DNA of 45,778 nt, taken from positions 1 through 45,778 of the forward strand of contig JAIQEZ010000025.1 of assembly GCA_020073545.1 (NCBI GenBank), read 5' to 3'. This document shows positions 26,201 to 33,908 of the stretch, one piece after another (position 1 is the stretch's first letter; each line of letters begins with the position of its first letter). A program made the position numbers and the translations under genes. The notes under the pieces were generated by a model. The model did not search any database. It saw nothing but the letters and a program-made list of their open reading frames with translations, and was not told the DNA's origin. The stretch comes from Terriglobia bacterium. Its GTDB lineage: Bacteria; Acidobacteriota; Terriglobia; UBA7540.

Positions 26201-27751
26201 ATGGTAGATGCAACGCCGCTCGATCCTGAAGGGCCGTCTCGGCCCTTGCTGCGGGTGCTCATCGTGGAAGATAACCCGCGCGACGCAAAACTCACTGCAC
26301 GCGCGCTCGAAGGCGGAGGGGGCAGGGCGCGAATCGATGTCACGGGCTCGCTGGAATTATTTCGGGATCGCCTGGAAAAAGCCGAGTACGACGCGATCCT
26401 CGCCGATTATAACCTCCGCGCCTGGACCGCCTTGGACGTTCTGGAAGTCCTAAAGCGATCGGGAAAGGATGTTCCGCTTATTGTCGTGACAGGTGTTCTG
26501 GGCGACGAAGCTGCGGTGGAATGCATCAAGCGGGGCGCGGCGGACTTTGTTCTGAAGGACCGGCTGGCACGTCTGCCGGTAGCAATCCAACAAGCCGTGG
26601 AAGAGAAACGCCTCCGTGCCGAAAACAAGCGGGCTTTCGAAGCCATCTCTCGACTGGCCGCCATTGTGGAGTCGTCCGATGACGCGATCATTGGCGAGAG
26701 CTTGGAAGGCGATATCACGACCTGGAACCATGGCGCGGAGAAGCTCTATGGCTATTCTGCCGCCGAAGTTCTGGGTCAACCGATTTCCGTCCTAACCCCA
26801 CCCGACCGGTCCGAGGAGGTGGCGCAGATCCCTGCAAGTCTCGGGCCCGGCGCGCCCTTTGAGCAATTCGAGACGGTACGAGTTCGGAAAGATGGGAGCC
26901 TTGTTGATGTCTCGTTGAGTAGGTTCCCGCTCACCGACTCCCGTGGAGAGGTGACCGGGGTCGCCTCAATTGCACGCGACATTACCGCGCGCAAGCGGGC
27001 CGAGGAGGCACTCGAAAAACGAACCCGAGAGCTGACATATTCCCAGGAGGCCTTGGAACAAAAAACTCGGGAATTGACACGCTCCAACACCGACCTGCAA
27101 CAGTTCGCCTATGCTGCTTCGCATGATCTTCAGGAACCCCTGCGCACGATGGCCAGCTTCGCGCAACTCCTCCAGAAACGTTATCAGGGCAAGCTCGACA
27201 CCAATGCCGACGACTTCATACACTACATCGTCGATGCCGCCGCGCGCATGCAGGGGCTCATCAATGACCTGCTTGCCTATTCGCGGGTAGGGAGCCATGG
27301 CAAGGAGTTTGTGCCGACCGACTGTACGACGGTCTTCGACCAGGCGGTCAGCAATCTGCAGGCGGCCGTGGCGGAAAGCGGCGCCTTGGTGACTCATGAC
27401 CCCTTGCCTACCGTCCCATGCGACGGCGCACAACTCGTCCAGTTGTTCCAAAACCTGATCGGCAACAGCATCAAGTTCCGCGACACTCAAACCCCGCGCG
27501 TTCACGTGGCTGCGGAGCGGAAGGCATCGGAATGGGTCTTTTCGGTGAAGGACAACGGCATGGGGATCGACCCCCAATATGCCGGCCGGATCTTCGAGGT
27601 CTTTCAGCGTTTGCACACCCGCACCGAATACCCCGGCAGCGGGATCGGCTTGGCCATCAGCAAGAAGATCGTGGAACGGCACGGAGGACGGATCTGGGTC
27701 GAGTCCCAACTCGACCAGGGGGCGACGTTCTTCTTCACTCTGCCGGCATGA
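26201..27751 (+). CDS. receiver-PAS histidine kinase (hybrid, cytoplasmic)
   Basis: The 516-residue protein has an N-terminal receiver (VLIVEDNPRDAKLTARAL, D69 in AILADYNLRAWTALD), a PAS domain at about 150-265 (LAAIVESSDDAIIGESLEG, GVASIARDITARKRAE), a short coiled coil, HisKA with His308 (AYAASHDLQEPLR), N-box QNLIGNSIKFRD, G1 DNGMGID and G2 GSGIGLA. No transmembrane helix is present. It would take phosphate on the receiver and use it to tune its own kinase output. It is the last gene of the co-directional signalling cluster. Confidence 0.92.
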   Translation: MVDATPLDPEGPSRPLLRVLIVEDNPRDAKLTARALEGGGGRARIDVTGSLELFRDRLEKAEYDAILADYNLRAWTALDVLEVLKRSGKDVPLIVVTGVLGDEAAVECIKRGAADFVLKDRLARLPVAIQQAVEEKRLRAENKRAFEAISRLAAIVESSDDAIIGESLEGDITTWNHGAEKLYGYSAAEVLGQPISVLTPPDRSEEVAQIPASLGPGAPFEQFETVRVRKDGSLVDVSLSRFPLTDSRGEVTGVASIARDITARKRAEEALEKRTRELTYSQEALEQKTRELTRSNTDLQQFAYAASHDLQEPLRTMASFAQLLQKRYQGKLDTNADDFIHYIVDAAARMQGLINDLLAYSRVGSHGKEFVPTDCTTVFDQAVSNLQAAVAESGALVTHDPLPTVPCDGAQLVQLFQNLIGNSIKFRDTQTPRVHVAAERKASEWVFSVKDNGMGIDPQYAGRIFEVFQRLHTRTEYPGSGIGLAISKKIVERHGGRIWVESQLDQGATFFFTLPA

Positions 27752-28295
27752 CGCGCCCGCCACTTCTCGTCAGGGTTGATCTCGCCTAGTACCTTTTCCT
27801 TCAACTCATTGCGTCGGGCGGACTGCCTTACGAAGGATGGTGCCGAAGAGAGGACTCCGTCCATGGGTGCTCCTCTTTTTTCCGAATTTTATGGTAAAAC
27901 GCAAGCCTTTGAAACACAAGAGGAAACAACCCTTGTTTTTCGGCATGTTGAATTTTTCCAATGGCAATGGAAGAATTTAACTTCCGATGACCCTAAGAAA
28001 TGGTAGGAAATGGTAGGAAGGAAGTGGCTCCGATGGGCCTCAGAAAGTGGCAACACACCGATGTTTGTCCGCCCGGTTGCCGAAGCTGCTCTCATGGCTT
28101 GCTCGAAACGTAGGGCCGACCTGTTGCTCGTTTCTTGACGTGCGCTGGATGTTCGCCGCCTCATGGCGGGGCAGCCATCGGGCGACTCAACAAGCCTCAC
28201 CTCCATTCGAGTGAATAGCCGCAACCTCCAAAAAGTTTTTCTCCCGCATGCGTGCTCACTTAGACTTGCCTCAAAACCTGATGATGGAGGCAACT
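27752..28295. other. AT-richer intergenic stretch at the start of an accessory region
   Basis: Base composition drops in GC at about 27870-28020, where poly-T runs and the direct repeat AAATGGTAGG-AAATGGTAGG (about 28000-28019) occur. A 47-codon frame from 27863 has no Shine-Dalgarno and is not supported. No other gene is recognised. This may be a junction of transferred DNA. Confidence 0.35.
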
Positions 28296-29453
28296 GTGTT
28301 CGCACCAAAATCTACGCTGACTCGCGAAGAACTCTACGAAAAGGTCTGGTCAACACCGATGCAGAAGCTCGCGGTCGAGTTCGGCTTCTCGGACGTTGGA
28401 TTCGCAAAACTGTGCCGACGCCATCAGATTCCCGTCCCCGCTCGCGGGTACCGGGCACGCCTTCAGGCCGGGCAGAGCGTTGGGCGAACTCCTTTGCCGT
28501 CCGCGACACAGGCCAGTTTAGGCACGGTCGAAATCTATGCCCACGAAAGGCAGCTGCCGGAACAGCGCACCGAAACGGAAGCGCAGGAAATCCCCACGAT
28601 TGTGCTCGCCGAGGACCGCCCCCTTAGCCACCCCATCACATTGCGAATCGAAAAGTGCTTCTCCCGGTCAAGAAAAGGCGACAGGGGAATGCTTCTCGCG
28701 AGACCCGGGATGGCGGTGCCGATTCAAGTGTCTGCCGAGCGGCTTCCGAGGGCATTGCCAATCTGCGACGCACTGCTGGCAGCACTTGAGCAGGCAAAAT
28801 ATCAACTCACGTGGCCAAGACCATACAACGTGCCTTTGAAAGTGACGGTGCTTGAAGAACCCCTGGCGTTTCTCATTTCCGAGGCTGTCGAACGTAAAGA
28901 ACACAAACCCACGAGCAGTGAGATTTCGCGTCAGAAACGCGAACCGTGGTGGCATCCTCCAAGATGGGATTATCAGCCCACCGGCCGTCTTAAGCTGACC
29001 ATTGAGTGGAGTGAGCATCTTGGTGTACGCCGTTCGTGGTCCGGCGGGAAGAAAAGGCGAGTCGAGGATTTTCTCGGCCACTTCCTGGTGTCGCTCGCGG
29101 CCGTCGCGAAGGCGCTCAAGCGACAGCGTGAACAGCGGGCAGAGTGGGAACGAAAGTGGGCAGAGGAACGGAAGAGGGAGGCAGAGCGGGCGGCCCGGAG
29201 AGCTGAGTACGAAAGGAGGGCAAAAGCCGTTGAGAGCCTCGCCCGATTCTGGGACCAGAGCAAGTCATTTCGGGCCTTTGCGGAAAAGCTCTCCCCAGAA
29301 GCAGAGCGGGCGGGCGTCCCTGAAGAGCAGCGACAGGACATCCGCGCCATGGCAGAATGGGTCATGCGCCATGCAGGATTCATTGACCCATTCACCGATT
29401 TGACAAGGATGATTCGCCAGTTCAAGGACCCGCCATGGAGCTACGGGAGTTGA
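28296..29453 (+). CDS. conserved hypothetical protein with N-terminal HTH-like domain and coiled coil
   Basis: The 385-residue protein begins LTREELYEKVWSTPMQKLAV, then FSDVGFAKLCRRHQIPVPARGY. This N-terminus is recurrent in uncharacterised proteins of accessory regions and looks like a small helix-turn-helix. A central mixed region follows (PITLRIEKCF, WWHPPRWDYQPTGRLKLTI), then an Arg/Glu/Ala coiled coil (about 275-330) and a C-terminal helical part with AEWVMRHAGFIDPFTD. No catalytic motif is seen. The start chosen is GTG at 28296, 5 bases after GGAGG; in-frame ATGs at 28248 and 28281 are alternatives. It may form an operon with the gene 61 bases downstream. Confidence 0.75.
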   Translation: MFAPKSTLTREELYEKVWSTPMQKLAVEFGFSDVGFAKLCRRHQIPVPARGYRARLQAGQSVGRTPLPSATQASLGTVEIYAHERQLPEQRTETEAQEIPTIVLAEDRPLSHPITLRIEKCFSRSRKGDRGMLLARPGMAVPIQVSAERLPRALPICDALLAALEQAKYQLTWPRPYNVPLKVTVLEEPLAFLISEAVERKEHKPTSSEISRQKREPWWHPPRWDYQPTGRLKLTIEWSEHLGVRRSWSGGKKRRVEDFLGHFLVSLAAVAKALKRQREQRAEWERKWAEERKREAERAARRAEYERRAKAVESLARFWDQSKSFRAFAEKLSPEAERAGVPEEQRQDIRAMAEWVMRHAGFIDPFTDLTRMIRQFKDPPWSYGS

Positions 29454-29514
29454 GGACGAGGGATTAGTGAAAAGGACATTTCGTTGCGGGCTCCCGCACG
29501 GGGAGCGAACGAAT

Positions 29515-30447
29515 ATGCAGCAACCCATCAAGCCAAACGTGTTCTATCACGCTGATTGGGGCAGCACAGCGAAGAAGCGGTGGTGCGCCAGGGTGGCCCT
29601 CGGCGCGGATGGCCGCTACACGGCCTTCGCCCCCGAGCTGGTGGGCAATCCCGGCTCGCTCATTGGGCAGCTTCGCAACGAAGCCGGGGAGACCGGGTGC
29701 GCCTTCGCTGGGTTCGATTTTCCAATTGGCATTCTGGCTTTCTATGCCCAGCGTGCAGGCATAGCGAGCTTCCGCGCCCTCCTCCCGAAGCTGGGGTGCG
29801 GCGAGTGGAAGGATTTCTACTCCGTATGCGATGAGCCCGGCCAGATATCGATACACCGCCCCTTCTACCCGAACGGCAGGTACAAAGGAAGGCGCAAGCA
29901 AGAACTGTTTCGCGGCCACGGCGTCTCGTCGGTCGAGCCCCTGCTCCGGCGATGCGAGCGGGGCGGCAACGGCCAAAGGCAGGCGTGCTGCCTCTTCTGG
30001 ACGCTGGGCGGCAACCAGGTCGGCAAGGCCGCAATCGCAGGTTGGCGTGATGTGCTCGCTCCTGCCCTGCCGAACGTTTCGCTGTGGCCGTTTGACAGCC
30101 CCCTGCCCTCGCTGCTTGTGCCAGGTAGCGTCGTTGGTGCCGAGACGTGGCCAGCCGAGTGCTACGGCTGGTTCTCCAAGGGGCCGCTCGGCAGCAAGCG
30201 GGACCGGGGCAACAGGGGAAAGCTCGGCGCATCGCTGCTTCGCTGGGCTGGTGCCCAGAGCGTCGCTATTAAGGATGGCCTCAAGAAGGAAATCCAGGGC
30301 GGCTTCCCGCACGGGGACGATGCCTTCGATGCTGTGGTCGGCCTCTTTGGGATGCTCAAGGTGTGCCTTGGCCAGCGTGAGCCCGGCGAGCCGGACGACC
30401 GAGCAATCCGGGAGATTGAAGGGTGGATTCTTGGCCGGGAGTCCTAG
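29515..30447 (+). CDS. DUF429-like protein, predicted RNase H-fold nuclease
   Basis: The 310-residue protein begins with a strand of RNase H type, NVFYHADWGSTAKKRW. Scattered acidic motifs follow: CAFAGFDFPIG, GAETWPAECYGWF and HGDDAFDAVVGLFGML. This set (Asp in the first strand, a central FDFPIG, Glu, and a C-terminal DD.FDA) matches my recollection of DUF429 proteins, which are predicted nucleases of unknown target. The start ATG at 29515 has GGGGAG 8 bases upstream. It lies 61 bases after the coiled-coil protein gene, so the two may work together. A search against DUF429 would decide the assignment. Confidence 0.6.
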   Translation: MQQPIKPNVFYHADWGSTAKKRWCARVALGADGRYTAFAPELVGNPGSLIGQLRNEAGETGCAFAGFDFPIGILAFYAQRAGIASFRALLPKLGCGEWKDFYSVCDEPGQISIHRPFYPNGRYKGRRKQELFRGHGVSSVEPLLRRCERGGNGQRQACCLFWTLGGNQVGKAAIAGWRDVLAPALPNVSLWPFDSPLPSLLVPGSVVGAETWPAECYGWFSKGPLGSKRDRGNRGKLGASLLRWAGAQSVAIKDGLKKEIQGGFPHGDDAFDAVVGLFGMLKVCLGQREPGEPDDRAIREIEGWILGRES

Positions 30448-30568
30448 CGATGCCACTGCCGTTCACGCCGCCGCAGGTCTCCCAGAGGCTGCCTTCAACG
30501 CCCCAGTTTGACTTGTGAGGTATATTGTCCGTGACCCGCACATTGGCAGCCGAAATAGGAGTGGGCCT

Positions 30569-30832
30569 ATGCCATTTGTTTTGATTATTCGCGAACGCGG
30601 ATGCTCTTGGGCTGGCCGGGACCCGATTGCCACTATCCATTCCAGCCGGGAAGAAGCCCTAGCCGAACTCGTCGACTACGTCTGGGAGAATTGGGACGCG
30701 AAGATGGACGAAGCTCCTCCCGAGGATGATGATGAGCTCATCGACCAGTACTTTGATAACGTGCTCGAAGAATACGTCATCGCCGAGGCCTCCTACGCTG
30801 CGCCTACTGGAAAGACCGTTTCAGAACATTAA
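30569..30832 (+). CDS. small acidic hypothetical protein
   Basis: The 87-residue protein begins MPFVLIIRERGCSWAGRDP and contains a highly acidic helix (DAKMDEAPPEDDDELIDQYF). The net charge is strongly negative. The start ATG at 30569 has TAGGAG 7 bases upstream, preferred over a frame start at 30515. No family is recognised. Small acidic proteins in accessory regions can mimic DNA or act as inhibitors, but nothing here shows that directly. Confidence 0.6.
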   Translation: MPFVLIIRERGCSWAGRDPIATIHSSREEALAELVDYVWENWDAKMDEAPPEDDDELIDQYFDNVLEEYVIAEASYAAPTGKTVSEH

Positions 30833-30899
30833 AAAAAAACCTCTCGATGGTCCCCTCGCGGGAGTTTTCGGTAAAGCCTTCACACGGAGACTAGGTGTC

Positions 30900-31220
30900 A
30901 TGAAAGGGCTTACGATAACCAGAGAGGAACTCGAAGAGATTAAGCGACTCCAGCTTAAGCATCATTGGAAGTGGCCAGCCGCCTTTAGCGCGAACCCCCG
31001 CGGCGACATTTGGCCATATGTAACGCGAGGTTATACAGACGAGGGTCTAAGGGAACAAGTACGCCACGTTTCCAAGATAATCGACGCTATAGCAGACGAA
31101 TACCTCAACGCAAGACCCACTGGTGGTCGCTTCTTCATCGACGACACCGGAGCTTTTTACACTCCGCAAGGAGAATCGGAGGTTCAATTCCTAGCTTTTC
31201 GATTTGTAAATCCAAAATGA
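30900..31220 (+). CDS. small hypothetical protein
   Basis: The 106-residue protein begins MKGLTITREELEEIKRLQLK and ends RFFIDDTGAFYTPQGESE, FLAFRFVNPK. It looks soluble and well folded, with a helical start and a beta-rich end. The start ATG at 30900 has TAGGTG and GGAG upstream; a longer frame from 30726 overlaps the previous gene and is rejected. No family is recognised. The stop overlaps an ATG at 31217 as ATGA. Confidence 0.55.
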   Translation: MKGLTITREELEEIKRLQLKHHWKWPAAFSANPRGDIWPYVTRGYTDEGLREQVRHVSKIIDAIADEYLNARPTGGRFFIDDTGAFYTPQGESEVQFLAFRFVNPK

Positions 31221-31447
31221 GTCACTACCGAATTTTCTTATCCTGGCGGGAAAGCTCAAGCAGCGGTGTGGATTCAGATAACGAGGAGTTGGGAAGCCCG
31301 CTCAGGAAAAGTGCGGGCCTAAAAGCTATCGAAGGGGCAAAAAAGGTCCTGCTACATCAGATGCCCCCTTCCCGGTGGCGGGAATGCGGTGACCCCTACT
31401 GCTTCTGGAACTCCCAGGGCTTCCTATGCTCGACGATTTTCTTGTAA
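31217..31447 (+). CDS. doubtful small frame after the hypothetical protein
   Basis: A 76-codon frame starts with an ATGA overlap (MSHYRIFLSWRESSSSGVDS). Its last 50 bases run antisense to the better supported gene at 31396-31632. The first part could be the relic of a coupled gene cut off when the neighbouring minus-strand block arrived. There is no family match, and it may not be coding. Confidence 0.2.
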   Translation: MSHYRIFLSWRESSSSGVDSDNEELGSPLRKSAGLKAIEGAKKVLLHQMPPSRWRECGDPYCFWNSQGFLCSTIFL

Positions 31448-31632
31448 CTTACCGCGAGTTCGTCGCCTGCGTGGAGGGCTGTGCCTAGCAGCGGCTCGTT
31501 GTCAAGCCTTCCGAGCAAAAGACCCGCTTCGTCGTCGCAGGAATCCACCCGTACCCACATCCACTCGCTCTCCCCTGTCAACTCATCTTGGAACTTAGCC
31601 TTGACGTAATCACCGGGTTGGAACTTTGGCAT
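31396..31632 (-). CDS. small conserved hypothetical protein (DUF2314-like)
   Basis: The 78-residue protein begins MPKFQPGDYVKAKFQDE, then SEWMWVRVDSCDDEAGLLLG, RLDNEPLLG and ELAVSYKKIVEHR. This pattern resembles short proteins related to DUF2314, in which a beta-barrel carries GDYVKAxF and the EWMWVxV strand. The start ATG at 31632 has TAGGA 9 bases upstream, overlapping the vsr stop. It lies 11 bases after vsr, so the two are probably co-transcribed. Function is unknown. Confidence 0.6.
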   Translation of the reverse strand: MPKFQPGDYVKAKFQDELTGESEWMWVRVDSCDDEAGLLLGRLDNEPLLGTALHAGDELAVSYKKIVEHRKPWEFQKQ

Positions 31633-31643
31633 GTTGCGATTTC

Positions 31644-32087
31644 CTACCGATTCCTATGGATGTCGAGCCGCGCTTTCAGCTTCCGCGCCAGGATTCGCTG
31701 CGTCAGTGTCAGCCGCCTTCCCTTGAGTTCGTGTTCCCAGAAGCTCCAAACCGCAAAGCCCATTTTCCGCAAAGCCCTTCGGTCAGTTCGGTCACGTTTA
31801 CGGTTGCGGGCCAATTTCGGAAGCCAGTATTTCATATTTGATTTTGGCTTATGGCCATGTTCAGGGCAACCGTGGAAGAAACACCCGTCCGCGAAGATCG
31901 CAAGATGCAGGCTAGGGACAACCACGTCGGGCTGTCCTGGAAGGGTGCGCACGTTTGTTTCTATCCGCCACTTTCCGCCCAAGGCTTGCCGGACTAATGT
32001 GCAAAGCCTCGCCTCTGGAGTTGTGCCTGAACTCCTGATGCGCGACATGATTTCGCTCCGCTCCTTGCGAGTGAAAATGTCAGCCAT
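31644..32087 (-). CDS. vsr: very short patch repair endonuclease Vsr
   Basis: The 147-residue protein shows the Vsr core: RKERSEIMSRIRSSGTTPEARL, LPGQPDVVVP with catalytic D54, and FADGCFFHGCPEHG with H72 and the Cys/His ligands of a structural zinc. KYWLPKLARNRKRD and WSFWEHELKG follow. Vsr nicks DNA 5' of a T in T:G mismatches left by deamination of 5-methylcytosine and normally accompanies a cytosine methyltransferase. No methyltransferase is in the window, so it looks orphaned or part of a partial restriction-modification island. The ATG at 32087 has a weak AATAGG upstream. Confidence 0.9.
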   Translation of the reverse strand: MADIFTRKERSEIMSRIRSSGTTPEARLCTLVRQALGGKWRIETNVRTLPGQPDVVVPSLHLAIFADGCFFHGCPEHGHKPKSNMKYWLPKLARNRKRDRTDRRALRKMGFAVWSFWEHELKGRRLTLTQRILARKLKARLDIHRNR

Positions 32088-32117
32088 TTCGCCTATTCAA
32101 GTCTTGCAGTTCTGCTT

Positions 32118-32330
32118 CTATCGCCTGCTGGTATACGCCAGCGGGCGGCAGATTTGCCGGGGCAGTAAAAGGGAGAGCCACTTGGTCAATTGTGGTCGTA
32201 AGCTGCCCTTCGTTGAAGAGGCTTCGGCGCTGGCCGTGCGGAACCTCACCCCCACGCCGACGCCGATGATAAGGACCAGGGCTAAGACGGCGCTTTGGTT
32301 CTTGGAAAATCGCCCCCATACCGGAAGCAC
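32118..32330 (-). CDS. doubtful small membrane peptide upstream of vsr
   Basis: The frame from a GTG at 32330 encodes one clear hydrophobic segment, SAVLALVLIIGVGVGV, followed by RFRTASAEA. It overlaps another minus-strand frame that ends at 32080, 8 bases inside vsr (ending EAELQDLNRRNG). A frameshift between the two would give one anchored protein coupled to vsr. Evidence for either is weak. Confidence 0.2.
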   Translation of the reverse strand: MLPVWGRFSKNQSAVLALVLIIGVGVGVRFRTASAEASSTKGSLRPQLTKWLSLLLPRQICRPLAYTSRR

Positions 32331-33178
32331 AGGAACAACCCGGCATAAATTGCACCGCTAACTGCTAATCTCGCGGCGAACTGCTTCCCCCAAAAAGATG
32401 CTACGCTCGTCGCAGACTGCTTCCTAGCCGATGCCATTGGCTTGTCCCCTTCCTCGGTTCAGGTCGACTCGGAATTCCGTCGCGCCTGGAGCATACATGC
32501 TGCCGTTTCGCATGTATGTAATCATACTACTCGGCAGTGCCGTTGGAGCCGGCTCTTGAGAAAAGCCATCGGGGCGGACATCTCTGGATATTCCTGGCGG
32601 AACCGCTCCCAGCGCGGGGCTGCCGGATCTACGTTTGTGGCCTTGCCCTATGCAAGGGCATAGGTTCTAGACCTACGCCATCTGGTGGGTGCGGCAGCCA
32701 TTATGCGGGTACCGGGCAAGTAGCAGCAAGAAGGTACCGGCTGGGATTGTGCTTGGCAATGCATGGAAGGAGGGCACAGCATGGGTCGCGCCCTTCAAGC
32801 ACCTAGCGGTTGTAATGGTCACGTGCGATGCCGTCGTAAAGCCCGGACCGCATGCAGCACTTCTGGAAACCTGCGGCCCAAGCCGCATGGACAAAGGTCA
32901 TTTCTGCCGAGCTTCTCGGACAGCTCTTTGCCCCCATACACGACGCGGAAACCCGCGCTTGACGTTAGTCTCGGATGGGAACCCCTTGCGGCGTTTGCTG
33001 CTGGGCTCGTAGAAAAAAGTTGTTGTTCACGGCAGTTTCTCCTTCCAGATGGAATTGCCAGTCACAGCGTAATCCGAGGGCTGTCCCCATCGCTGAAATC
33101 CTGCGGTTTTGGCCGATATTTGGCCGAAAGGCTCACTTTTTTTCGCTAAGCCTGCAGCCGGTTTGGATATTATGGGAG
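32331..33178. other. long stretch without a supported gene
   Basis: No frame in this stretch of about 850 bp looks like a real protein on either strand. It contains a 9-bp inverted repeat, CATACATGC...GCATGTATG (32492-32500/32510-32518), a GGTACCGG direct repeat (about 32709 and 32733), and tandem TTTGGCCGA units near 33111-33128. It may hold a decayed gene or a non-coding RNA. Confidence 0.35.
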
Positions 33179-33499
33179 ATGGATACCTCTCCTGCCAGCC
33201 CCAAGCCCCACATGTTTGCAGTCGATTTCGAGCGCCACCCAAGCGACTTAGGGGCCACCGCCATCGTTTTGGCGGACGCCCCTGAGGCCGCGCTGGAAAA
33301 AGTCTTCAAGCTGTTCCCGGAATACCGGCGCGTGAGCCGCCGAGGGCACGTCTTCGAGGCGGACTTCGTCGAGGTTGACTGGGAAACGGGCCGAGCCCTC
33401 GTGATTCAGCGGAAAAAGCGGCCTCCCAAGCTGCAAGACCCGGGCGACGCCCGCCAGGAGCCAGAGGCCGGCGAATTGGAGGGTGGGCAGCCTCTATGA
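33179..33499 (+). CDS. small hypothetical protein, first gene of a decayed cassette
   Basis: The 106-residue protein includes HMFAVDFERHPSDLGATAIV, ALEKVFKLFPEYRRV and a basic/acidic tail. No family is recognised. The ATG at 33179 has no spaced Shine-Dalgarno, but a TATTAT box lies 6 bases before it, so the message could be leaderless. The stop overlaps the next start as ATGA (33496-33499), showing tight coupling with the phosphatase gene. Confidence 0.55.
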   Translation: MDTSPASPKPHMFAVDFERHPSDLGATAIVLADAPEAALEKVFKLFPEYRRVSRRGHVFEADFVEVDWETGRALVIQRKKRPPKLQDPGDARQEPEAGELEGGQPL

Positions 33500-33908
33500 G
33501 CGTCACGCAGGTTTGGGAAAGGCTGTCTATAGGCGGCATTGGCGACGCCGAGGCTCTCTCGCTGAGTCAAACCCGCTCGGAGTCACCACGGTGGTCACCC
33601 TGTGCCGGGAGGAGGTGCAGAAGGGAGCGCCCGGCATCAACTACCTCTATTTGCCGGTGCGGGGTGCCCGGCCCATCCCGGTCGGAAGGTTCGATGAAAT
33701 CATTGACGCCCTGTGGGAGAACATTCACTGGGGGAAGGTGCTGATTCACAGCCTTGCCGGGGCGAGCCGCTCGCCAATCATAGCCGCTGCATGGATGCAT
33801 GTCGTCGGCTGCAAGGACATCGACGCCGCCCTGGCGGAAATCGGGAAGCTGCGCACGGTTGAACCCAATCCCATCTTGCTTGAAAGCGTGAAGGAGGAGC
33901 TGTCACGA
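33496..33908 (+). pseudogene. dual-specificity phosphatase-like protein, frameshifted and missing its catalytic Cys
   Basis: From ATG 33496 the frame reads MSVTQVWERLSIGGIGDAEA, a typical start of a dual-specificity phosphatase. The family sequence then continues in another frame from about 33575: NPLGVTTVVTLCREE, INYLYLPVRGARPIP and VLIHSLAGASRSPIIAAAW. The signature HCxxGxxRS therefore reads HSLAGASRS, with Ser where the nucleophilic Cys belongs. The ancestral stop would be TGA at 33906-33908, now CGA, so the frame runs on. The gene is broken and probably inactive; a pseudophosphatase that still binds substrate is possible if the shift is an artefact. Confidence 0.75.

Noticed and set aside
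27863-28006. 47-codon frame starting MGAPLFSEFYGKTQ
   Set aside because: No Shine-Dalgarno, no family, and it lies in AT-rich sequence with tandem repeats at its end.
31588-32361. 257-codon plus-strand frame
   Set aside because: Antisense of vsr, whose catalytic motifs are clear.
32516-32563. 15-codon hydrophobic peptide MYVIILLGSAVGAGS
   Set aside because: No ribosome binding site and overlaps an inverted repeat; too short to support without conservation.
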